Of a stretch of DNA of 64,000 nt, positions 32,301 to 39,433 are shown one piece after another. The notes beneath the pieces are model-generated. The model was not told where the DNA came from. It saw only the letters and a program-made list of their open reading frames with translations, and did no database searches. The DNA is from Melanopsichium pennsylvanicum. Taxonomy: Eukaryota; Basidiomycota; Ustilaginomycetes; Ustilaginales. The stretch's first letter is position 1, and each line of letters begins with the position of its first letter. The position numbers and the translations under genes are program-made. The stretch spans positions 372,001-436,000 of the forward strand of contig OAPG01000009.1 in assembly GCA_900208305.1 (NCBI GenBank), read 5' to 3'.

Positions 32301-33133
32301 TGGAGTTGGATCAAAAGTTGGTGGTGGATAAAGTTTTGAATTTGTTAAGTGCATGTGTGGATGTTATGAGTAGTAATGCGTTTTTGAATGCTATTGTAGC
32401 GATGGAGGTATCGCAAATGGTGGTTCAAGCTGTGGATGGTGGTAAGGATAGTGTATTACGACAAGTTCCATTTTTCACAAACAAGGTGGTGGAGAGAGTT
32501 AAGGCGAAAGGGGTTGAAGATGTGTTTGGATTATCTGACTTGTTGGCTGATTTAAGTGAAGGGGAGAGGGATGAATTATTGGGAGGAATGGATAAGAAAC
32601 AATTGGCACAAGTGGCTAAGTTTGTTAATGATTTCCCTTACATTGAACTTAGTGTAAGCGTGATTACGCCAAAGGAGGAGAGGAATTCGAGTGAACCAGT
32701 GGTGATAAAGGTTCATTTAGAAAAGGACGATGATGATCAAGATGATGATGAGGAAGAAGCGGGATTAGTGGTTCAAAGTAGCTTTTATCCAAAAAAGAAA
32801 TTGGTTCAATGGTGGATAGTCGTAGGTGATCCAGCAACTAAAAACCTATTAGCCATCAAAAAGGTTACCATCAAACAAACGTTGGATCTAAATCTCCAAG
32901 TCACTTTACCGGAAGGAAGACACGATAAGTTGAAATGTTGGTTGGTATGCGATTCCTACATCGGTGCAGATAGAGAGGTTGAATTGGATCCAATCGACGT
33001 CGTTAAAGCCTCTAAATCCAATTCCGATTCCGATTCCGATTCCGATTCTCATTCTGATTCTGATTCCGATGACCAAGACGAGGATGATGACGACGATCAA
33101 GAACGAGGTCAGCACAGCAACGATCATGCTTGA
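26390..33133 (+). CDS. BRR2: Pre-mRNA splicing helicase Brr2 (U5 snRNP)
   Basis: The single exon encodes 2247 residues. The ATG at 26390 (CAGCCACCATGCC) was chosen; upstream frame extension has no ATG. Brr2 unwinds U4/U6 snRNA during spliceosome activation. The N-terminal helicase cassette is intact: APTGAGKT with Lys at about 549, DEIH at about 656, LSATLPN, and GRAGRPQFD. The second cassette keeps APTGSGKT (Lys about 1397) and DELH (about 1496). It is degenerate elsewhere: LSVPLAN instead of LSATLPN, and VGRCTIPS where GRAGR is expected. That matches the known inactive C-terminal cassette. Each cassette is followed by a Sec63-like region. The C-terminus ends in an Asp/Ser repeat tail. Codon choice becomes clearly more AT-rich after about 31.3 kb. 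Confidence 0.95.
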   Translation: MPPKKPDYSGYQYSALSSLVINADRPHRRPDEPSGEAESLAGRINVRDMGAAVKSEQLKDLDKKRKKAQAHDEINQQRQSKRQAASASFNQNSYTHILQATAELEGLRYHPRTAETRQIYELILSIVNTALGDQAQDVVRSAADTTLEILKDDNLKDLDKKNEIQDILGSLSTETFGQLTNLTKKITDYDEPDQKDGNLNLDANMGELEQQTGVAVLFDDEDEQSDHDGVNYVVRDGSDDSDASDDEEGPRQSKPDAGDSEAAGEDADGDEDDALMIGTSNSAANRDDKQRDQSHVNPRDVDAFWIQRQISAQYPDAHEASEKADAAFDILSAESDTRDCENSLMELFDYDKFELVQILTNNREAVVWCTRLARADDDDKVNVQVAMREKGVAWILKALQGDAANATLINGKASNGMVPIDLEDAQRKAKRLTSRATIAPGSTAQPRKGVDLEAMAFTQGGHLNTNAKVRLPEGSFKRTKKGYEEIHIPAPTKRTVGEGELVPIVNLPEWAQAAFPGATMLNPVQSKCYPTAFGSDEPMLLCAPTGAGKTNVAMLTILNEIAKWRDDETGHIDLNAFKIVYVAPMKALVSEQAGNFRDRLQSYGITVNELTGDSQLTKAQIAETQIIVTTPEKWDVISRKSTDTSYTNLVRLLIVDEIHLLHDDRGPVLEAIISRTIRRMEQMKDAVRLVGLSATLPNYQDVATFLRVNPRTGLFYFESNYRPCPLKQEYVGITEKKAIKRLLVMNEVTYEKTLDQAGQNQVLIFVHSRKETAKTAKFIRDRAMEQDTLNRFLPPSPASQEVLRSELENVSDGDLKDVMPYGFGVHHAGMSRLDRELVEALFADGHLQVLVSTATLAWGVNLPAHTVIIKGTQIYNPEKGRWCEITPQDMLQMLGRAGRPQFDTFGEGIIITNHSELQYYLSLLNQQLPIESQLVSRLADNLNAEIVLGTIRNRDEAVAWLGYTYLYVRMLRSPSLYSVTADYAQDDPFLEQKRADMVHSAAALLEKCGLLRYERKTGNFTSNELGRIASHYYITHDSMATYHQQIKPSLGLIELLRIFALSNEFRYQVVRQDEKLEVAKLLERVPVPVKEAADDPIAKVNVLLQSWISQLKLDGYVLAADMVYVTQSAGRILRAIFEICLKRGYARLSRMALDLCKMVETRQWGSMTPLRQFKGVPADLIRRLERKEYPWNRLRDLEPNEIGELIGIPKAGRLVHRLVHQFPKLELQAFFQPLTRSLLHVHLTITPDFQWDDKVHGGAQSFWILVEDVDAEVLHYHDQFLLLRKYCEEEHTVTFTIAMTEPVPPNYYISVISDRWLHSEVRLPISFKNLILPEKFPPHTPLLELQPQPVSALNDGAAEEMYRRQFRHFNKVQTQTFHALYGSDDSVFIGAPTGSGKTVCAELALLRLWKEQDPDRAVCIVPYECMVAPRVADWRTKFSSYQGGKQVVSLTGDTSADLRLLELADVIICTPVHWDVLSRRWRQRKNVQSISLYIFDELHLLSDPSLGATYEIVASRARFIAAQTQSQTRIVGLSVPLANARDVGDWLGAPSSSVFNFAPSARATPMEVHVQGFNGGHFPSMMIAMAKPAYLAISEWAQDERAIVFVPSRKQSKLTADDLLAYVTADSNNNIDDDNDDEQEAESKWLNIEMQDLEPHLDRVEDGELRDLLKSGIAYYHEGMSRNDCRIVERLFGADAIRVVVASKQVAWSMSLNAHLVLLMSLQTYDGREHRYVDYPLSDVLEMVGRCTIPSSIVASSDGPSCSRLVLLCQNTRKEYFKKFLAEALPIESRLPFFTQDFFNAEIVARTIDDKQAAVDILTWTLMYRRLQHNPQAYNCQGKSMEHIGDFLSELVETTLSDLEASKCIAIEDEMEVSALNLGMISSYYNVSYVTVDVFNMSLKQRTKMRGLLEIVSSAAEFEQIPIRQHEDVILGRIYDRLPIQLDRFDNSSPYHKAFVLLQAWFGRMVLPVDLELDQKLVVDKVLNLLSACVDVMSSNAFLNAIVAMEVSQMVVQAVDGGKDSVLRQVPFFTNKVVERVKAKGVEDVFGLSDLLADLSEGERDELLGGMDKKQLAQVAKFVNDFPYIELSVSVITPKEERNSSEPVVIKVHLEKDDDDQDDDEEEAGLVVQSSFYPKKKLVQWWIVVGDPATKNLLAIKKVTIKQTLDLNLQVTLPEGRHDKLKCWLVCDSYIGADREVELDPIDVVKASKSNSDSDSDSDSHSDSDSDDQDEDDDDDQERGQHSNDHA
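33021..33070 (+). repeat. TCCGAT hexamer repeat coding (Ser-Asp)n at the Brr2 C-terminus
   Basis: Alternating TCC/TCT and GAT codons encode a Ser-Asp tail with one Ser-His interruption. The near-identical codons suggest recent slippage expansion. Confidence 0.85.
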
Positions 33134-33548
33134 ACATCCCAATCCTACCATCGCACCCTGTTTAGTTTTAAACCTTTCCTTGCATCTCCTCACAATTCAT
33201 CCATTTTCATGACATCCATTCTTCACTCCACTCGCATCCACCATTTAGTCATGTCTCTCTCTCTCTCTCTCACTCGAATTTTGAAACAAACAATCAAAAA
33301 GTTGTTCGGGCATACGCAACAAATTCGATTGCCAGATACGAAGAGAATGAACCAACAAAAAAAAGGACCGCGAGAAAAAAGTGAAAGAATAAGGGAGAGA
33401 GGTATCTTCAGCCTCGTACAAAAGCAAGATGGGTGGTACACGGAAACACAAGTCAAAAGATGACCAAAGAGCGCAGAACTAAACGAACCACAAGAAGCCT
33501 ATTTCGAGGAGCACAGGTGGTGGGTGTGGGTATGTGGAAGGAGTCATT
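33134..33548. other. Convergent spacer between BRR2 and the acyl-CoA synthetase gene
   Basis: This 415-bp spacer contains a CT dinucleotide run (33253-33272) and A-rich sequence. It holds the two 3' UTRs; no gene is seen. Confidence 0.5.
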
Positions 33549-35178
33549 TTACATGTACACCTTCTTGATGTCGCCCTCGTACTTCTTGATGATGTCCTTC
33601 CTGGACAGCTTCTGTGCCGCAGTCATGGCCAACTCCTCGGGCACCAACAGCACCGTCTGCAACATTTCCAGGTTCTTGAATCCAGCCTTCTTGCCCACTT
33701 GGTTGACATCCTCCATGACAAGCTTGGCCACGTCCCTGTTCTTGCACAGCTCCTCCAGATCCCCACTGGCTCCGACCTTCTGGGCGGCCGAAGTAAGATT
33801 GTCTTCACGAGGGAAGATGACAGCCATGGGTTGCTTGGCATCGCTATTGGCGTGCACGCAGATGTTGCTCACAAGGTTCGAAGACTTGTAAACGGATTCC
33901 AGCCTTTCAATGGCAATGTATTCACCGCCCGAGAGCTTGACGAGGTTCTTCTTGCGGTCAATGATGGACAGAGTACCGTTCGGGTTCCACTGACCCACAT
34001 CGCCGGTGAGGAACCAGCCATCCTCGAAGGATTCTTTGTTGACGTCATCGCGTTTGAAGTAACCCTTGGTGATGGCAGGGCCACGGATGAGAACCTCACC
34101 CTGAGGAGGGTTGTTTGTGGCAAAGTATCCGGCATCAGGCACGTCACGAAGCTTGATTTCGATGGCAGGAACGCAGCCACCAGAGGGACCGTACGAGTAA
34201 AATTCGGGGGTAAGGATGGCGGTCATACCGCACGACTCGGTCAGACCGTAACCTTGGAGGAGAAGGACAAGGGCGTTGTTGAGGAATTCCTGAGTCTCCT
34301 TTGAGAGGGCGGCACCACCGGAAAGAGCAATGCGCAGACGGCCACCGGTTTGCTCCTTGACGGTTTTGAAGACCACCGAATCCACCACGGAGGTGAGCAG
34401 GGGCAGCTTGTTCTTCTTGATGGTAAGCGCGCCATTAAATACCTTCTGCTTGAGCGAGCCACCAGCGTTGACCTTGGACAAGATACCCTTTCGGATCAAC
34501 TCCCACACAGCGGGGACACCAATCATGATGCTGGGCTTGAAAGCCTTGATATCACCGTCGCACTTGCGCACCGAAGCCTGGGTGAGGGTCTTGACCTTGC
34601 CGTATCCCATCGCGACACCGACGTAGATCATGGTGCACTCGACAATGAACTCGAGAATGTGGGCAAGGGGGAGGTAGGCGAGGAAAGTGTCATCGGGTCG
34701 GAGGAGATCGCCAACGTGGAGTTCGACGGCAGCGATCGAGGCGACGAGGTTTCCGTGGGTGAGAATGACACCCTTGGGAGCGCCGGTGGAACCAGAGGTG
34801 TACATGATGCAGGCTACGTCGTCGCTGGTAGGAAGGTGGGGCTCGGCGGGGTTGGCCTTACCCTCTGCCCAAAGTTCCTCGATGGTAAGTACCTTACCCT
34901 GGCGGGATTGGATGGCGTCTCGAATCTTGTCGAGGTGCTTGTCTTCGGGCTTGCCGTCGTAGATGACGTACTTGACGGTGTCTGCCTTATCGATGACGTT
35001 GGCGAGGGTGGGTAGAAGCTCGGCGTTGGTGAAAACACCGACGACCTCGGGCTCAGCGAGCGAGTGCTGGAGACCTTCCTCGCCAAGAGTCTCGTAGGCG
35101 GTACAGAAGGGGATGGACTGTCGGAAACAGGCGTGTGCCATGTTCTGCCAGTTGATGCTGTGAAAAGTCGAGGAAAGA

Positions 35179-35222
<44 letters not shown>

Positions 35223-35907
35223 GTCAATTATGGCTGCTGTGGGTTGAATGCACGCATGCAGGGCCCATCGCAAAGTGTTGGTAGACTGCCACGCCCCGGG
35301 CGAGGGGCATGGTGTCAACGTGGAGAAAAAGGATACTTACGCTGTGGTGGCGTAAATGTTGAAGCGGGTTTGCCTGGACAAGCCGAGGTTGACAAGACCG
35401 CTGGAGGCGTACTGGATGCGCTCTTCGAATTCGTTGTAGGTGAGATACTTGTAGTCGGAGAGCTCGTAATACTGCCAAGTCTTCATTTCCTTGACTTCTT
35501 TGCCCTCGACCTTTTTTGTGACCTCCTTTTGTTCGTCGTGCAAGCGAACCACGTCTCGCCAGCCCATGATGGGTCGGTTGGGGAAGCCTGCAATTCGCGC
35601 AAGACAAGTGGAGTTTAGCAGAGCAGTACATGCCGAGACAAAAGGCGAAAGAAAAGGAAAAGGAAAAAAAGAACCCCCAAGAAAGTCAGTATTGGGCTAT
35701 GGTTGCTTGAGCTGGAATCATTGTTTGTATCCATGTATGCGTGCGTTGAGACTTACGTTCCTTTGCGTTGAGGAAGACATCGGCCATGGTGTTGATGCCA
35801 TCAGCAGGTCGTTCGAGAAGACGATCTGGAGCTCTGTAAGAACGCCTGATCTTGGTCTCGCCCTTGTTGGCGGGTGTGTCGATTTCGACACTGGCAAGGT
35901 GGGGCAT
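33549..35907 (-). CDS. FAA1: Long-chain fatty acyl-CoA synthetase (Faa1/Faa4 type), 3 exons
   Basis: Exons 35907-35757, 35587-35341 and 35157-33549 join in frame to 668 residues, close to the roughly 700 of yeast Faa proteins. The enzyme activates long-chain fatty acids with ATP and CoA for lipid synthesis or beta-oxidation. Motifs are YTSGSTGAPKGV (about 252-263) for AMP binding, GYGLTESCG, and GWFLTGDVGQW leading into DRKKNLVKLSGGEYIA, the fatty-acyl-CoA synthetase signature. Both introns begin GTAAGT and end CAG; splicing places exon 2 (FPNRPIMGWRD) and exon 3 (INWQNMAHAC) as in the family. Intron 2 contains a 38-nt homopolymer. No peroxisomal PTS1 is seen at the end (KVYM). The exact Faa paralogue is uncertain. 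Confidence 0.94.
35182..35219 (-). repeat. 38-nt homopolymer (A on plus, T on the gene strand) inside FAA intron 2
   Basis: On the gene strand this is an uninterrupted T38 tract ending 22 nt before the CAG acceptor of intron 2, where a polypyrimidine tract is expected. Its true length may be uncertain in the assembly. Confidence 0.95.
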
Positions 35908-36274
35908 GGTTGTTGTTGAATGCTAGCGTGTGGTAGTGTGTGGTATATTGTGACGGTTCCAGGTTTGCGTTATGCAGATTGATTCAATGGCAGCGGTATG
36001 ATCGAAGTATGCGTAGCTACCAAAGATAAGGTGATGTTGAGGAGAGGAGGAAAAGGAGAGGTGGGGAGGGGGATGGTGGAGCAATTTGTGACGATTCATT
36101 TGGGTAGCGACACGGACCGACGCTCAAATCGATTTCTCCAAAGGTGCGCGGGCTGCTACTCAATGACTCTGGGCTTGGTGGGTTTCACGGCAAGAGAGAT
36201 CTTTTGCAAAAGCAGGCTCAAGCCAAGAAGCGTCACTTGACTGGATTGGCTGAGTTGAGAGGGACTAAAATATC

Positions 36275-36320
36275 ATTATTATTATTATTATTGTTATTAT
36301 TGTTATTATTACTATTATTT
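36275..36320. repeat. ATT/GTT trinucleotide microsatellite
   Basis: Nearly uninterrupted ATT units with occasional GTT and ACT lie about 370 bp upstream of the FAA start, in the divergent spacer. Confidence 0.9.
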
Positions 36321-37984
36321 ATTTCGGATGCACATGCGCAACCAAGACCAAGAAAAGCGGGAATTTGAAAAACTCCTTTAGCCTCTGCGTGAAGAGTAAG
36401 GTGACATTGTGAAGGATGAAAATTGATTTGCATCACGCATATGTCCACACTCGCTTTCTTGCCTCTCTAGACTGTCGGTGACGTTTAAACGATGATGCAA
36501 CTCTTCTCCCAACCCTATCTCTTTTTCCTCTTCGACTTCGACTCGACCGGATGCACTCAACTTTCTGAGGATGTGGTTTGAATTTGAATATTCATAATTA
36601 TCTCCACATGCACCTTTACACACAGCACGCATTAAACCATTTCGATACACTCTCTCTCTATGCTGCCGTTGACCGTTGAAAGCCACCCACCTCCGCCTCC
36701 GCTTCCGCTCTCTTCCCCCAGTGTCTACACCTTCTTTCTCTGACAGCCCCAGGGAGAGGTGAGTCTGCGTCTCAATTACACTGTATCTCGTTCTTTTCTC
36801 TCCCCATAGAATCAATATACTGATTTTGGTTCTAACCACGAGACACACACGCTCTCATCGTCACCCCCCCACACTTCCGTCACTGTTTTCCTGCCAAGCA
36901 GAAGGCCAAGAAATACAATAAATTTCACTTTGGCACTCCAATCAAACAATGTGCATACACAGCACTCGATCATGTTAGGAGCCAATTCCAAAAAAAAATA
37001 AAAAATGCATCCACATATTAAAATTCTTTGTGCTTGTTGATGGTAACACGGTGACGGACTGATGCGATATCGATCTCTGTTGAGCACGTCCGACATTGAG
37101 CGTTGTCGTAAAAGTTTCAAGCTTTCACCCGAAACACAAACTCTCTCTCCCTCTCTCTTTGGCTTTAAACAAGGGAGAATGTCGAATATGTTCCCCTTCT
37201 GGTCCTGAACGGATAAGTTAGCCTCTATTCCACTGTATGCCAAAAACCTGTTTCATCACTGTTGAGCCTGTCATGAGCCTGCGCCACATGCAAGCCCACC
37301 ACGAGTCGGGACGTCTTTCATCTTCAATGCCAAAAAATTCACAAAGGGCGCATGCAACATGGAACGCATATCCATGTTTTAAGATTCTTCGTAGCCGTGT
37401 TCGTACAACATTCGATTTTAGAGCTCGCTTTGTTGCTCATTATTTGTCTTTCCTTTCACACATGAAAATCCTATCAATTCTCAAATTTGACGCACCCCCC
37501 CTTTTCAACGCTAAAATTAAAGTCTAACATTCTAAATTGGGAATTGTCGGGTTACTTTTTTTTACTTTTATTCTAATCGTGCGATACAATGTTGGATATC
37601 TTCACGGCGCGCCAAAAAGTTTGGTATGACAAGGCTTGTGTCGTCGCGAAGCACATGCCACGGAAGTCGCGCGCGGCTGTTATGTGTGTGTGTGTGAGAA
37701 AGAGAGTATGGGTTTGACTTTTTCCAAGTGCTTCTTCTTGTTGACCACGCAGGGTCCAAGAGTCAAACCGACATTCGATCTGTTTTGACACCATCTCGCG
37801 TTTTTCCTACACAATCGACATTTTTGTCAACACATATTTCTCACAAACTCAAATCGCCCCGAGCTTCGTCTGCTCCAAATCACTTATACACACACACACA
37901 CACATTCTCAATATTTAGTCCCTTACCTTCTTTTTCAATCCATCCATCGAGCAAAATCACATTCTACATCATCTCATTGAAACA

Positions 37985-38003
37985 CCCCCCCCCCCCCCCC
38001 CCC
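37985..38003. repeat. C19 homopolymer upstream of EAF3
   Basis: Nineteen consecutive C lie about 145 bp before the EAF3 ATG, within the probable 5' UTR. Length is a likely polymorphism or assembly risk. Confidence 0.9.
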
Positions 38004-38147
38004 AAACGACCCTCTCCCTTCAGGGAACCTACACTTGTGCGATTACAAAGTCATCAAAATCAAACCGAAACTCGCACCTTTTGTCCACATCGGATTTTTA
38101 ACCTCATCACATCCAACCAGAAGTTGACATTCTGTTTGTGAGTCAAG

Positions 38148-39281
38148 ATGCTTTACACAGAAGCAGAAAAAGTGTTGTGTTTTCATGGACCTTTGATCTA
38201 TTCTGCTAAGATCCTCAAAGCCGAAAAATGGACAGGAGAAGATAATGTGACGAGACAAATTGGGCCTCATTACCTTGTTCATTATGATGGTTGGAAAAAA
38301 ACTTGGGATGAATGGGTTCCAGAAACACGTCTACTCAAGTATAACAATGAAAACCTTTCTCGCAAATCTACTCTGGAAGAAGCAGCTAAAAGTGGATCTC
38401 TCACTTCCGGTTCTGGTGGTTCAGCTTCGGGTGGTAGTAACGACAAATCAAATGGTGGTAGTGGTAGTGGTAGTGGTAGTGGTAGTGGTAGTGGTGGTGG
38501 TGGTGGTGGTGGTGGTTCGGGAGGAGGTAGAAAAGGAAGAGGAGGCGGTGGGGATGGAGAAGGCGACAGGAAATACGGTGGTGCAAGTGCAAGAGGTACA
38601 AAGAGAGCAAGAGATACAGTGGAGAGCGAGCAAGACTTTTTAAAACGTCCAGAGGTAAAGATAAGTTTACCGGATGAATTAAAATTGCAACTCGTAGACG
38701 ATTGGGAAAACATCACTAAAAAGGGTGAATTGGTCCCTCTTCCGCGAAAACCTTGTGTCAAAGACATTCTTCAAGATTACCAGAAACACCATCTCGTCAC
38801 ACATTCAAAAAACTCGTCCGCATCTTCCTCCAACAACAAGCATTCCTCCAGGAGCTCTCCACAGGTTCTAGACGAAGTCTTGAAAGGCTTAAAGTTGTAT
38901 TTCGATCGAAGTCTAGGCCAAAACTTGCTATACCGTTTCGAAAGGGCGCAGTACGTCGACTATAGGAAAAGGAACGGGCCAAAGATGGGCGATGGTGATA
39001 TAGGCTCCGTTGGCCTAACAAATGGCGGTGTCAGGAGTGCGAGTGGTAGTATGGGTGGCGATATGGAGCCTTCTGACGTGTACGGTGCTGAGCATCTATT
39101 GAGGCTGTTCGTAAATCTGCCCATGATTATCGTCCACACGAGCATGGACGCCGAGAGCATTGCGCTTCTAAAGGAGCACCTGGCCGAGTTCTTGGCATAC
39201 ATTGCCAGAGAAAAGCATCGACTCTTTGTTCGCGAGTACGAGGCGGCTTCTCCCGCATACCACCGCATCAGCTCGACGTGA
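38148..39281 (+). CDS. EAF3: Eaf3/MRG15-type chromodomain protein
   Basis: The single exon encodes 377 residues. Eaf3 binds H3K36-methylated nucleosomes and serves in both the NuA4 acetyltransferase and Rpd3S deacetylase complexes (family knowledge). The N-terminal chromo-barrel domain (about residues 5-75) carries LCFHGPLIYSAKIL, HYLVHYDGWKKTWDEWVP and RLLKYN. The C-terminal MRG domain (about 165-370) has ISLPDELKLQLVDDWENI, LLYRFERAQY and GAEHLLRLFVNLPMII. The linker (about 85-145) is an extreme Gly/Ser repeat encoded by GGTAGT units, longer than in yeast Eaf3. The start MLYTEAEKVLCFHG fits the family exactly. Convergent with the KAR5 gene, with only 152 bp between stop codons. Confidence 0.95.
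   Translation: MLYTEAEKVLCFHGPLIYSAKILKAEKWTGEDNVTRQIGPHYLVHYDGWKKTWDEWVPETRLLKYNNENLSRKSTLEEAAKSGSLTSGSGGSASGGSNDKSNGGSGSGSGSGSGSGGGGGGGGSGGGRKGRGGGGDGEGDRKYGGASARGTKRARDTVESEQDFLKRPEVKISLPDELKLQLVDDWENITKKGELVPLPRKPCVKDILQDYQKHHLVTHSKNSSASSSNNKHSSRSSPQVLDEVLKGLKLYFDRSLGQNLLYRFERAQYVDYRKRNGPKMGDGDIGSVGLTNGGVRSASGSMGGDMEPSDVYGAEHLLRLFVNLPMIIVHTSMDAESIALLKEHLAEFLAYIAREKHRLFVREYEAASPAYHRISST
38453..38517 (+). repeat. GGTAGT hexamer repeat coding the Eaf3 Gly-Ser linker
   Basis: In-frame GGTAGT units pass into GGT repeats and code for alternating Gly-Ser then poly-Gly between the chromo and MRG domains. Confidence 0.9.
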
Positions 39282-39433
39282 TAACATCAACCTATTCCCA
39301 ATAAGCCGAGCTCCTTCACTGTGCTCTGTCACACTCTGTCACACTAGCTTTCCCACACTCGCAATTCAAAAGCATTCATAGCTGCACTCAAAACAATCTC
39401 CTAGCAGAACCGATACAGTCGACAACGACAGAG

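Larger units (their letters stand above)
35908..38147. promoter_or_regulatory. Long divergent spacer between FAA and EAF3
   Basis: This 2.2-kb AT-rich spacer contains a TTA/ATT microsatellite (36275-36320), CT/AG-rich stretches around 36640-36720 and 37140-37160, an AC run (37888-37904) and a C19 homopolymer (37985-38003) in the EAF3 5' region. A 156-codon minus frame at 36378-36848 has no family likeness. No gene is supported. Confidence 0.45.

Noticed and set aside
35164..35318. Apparent N-terminal extension of the FAA exon 3 frame with a poly-Phe run
   Set aside because: It is intron 2 read as coding; the Phe run is the T38 tract. Splicing restores the family sequence.
36378..36848. 156-codon minus frame in the FAA/EAF3 spacer
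   Set aside because: No family likeness, composition follows the AG/CT-rich spacer, and no intron or start context supports it.
38453..38517. Repeat array considered as a CRISPR or minisatellite outside genes
   Set aside because: It is an in-frame Gly-Ser coding repeat of EAF3 without spacers; no CRISPR-like array exists in the window.
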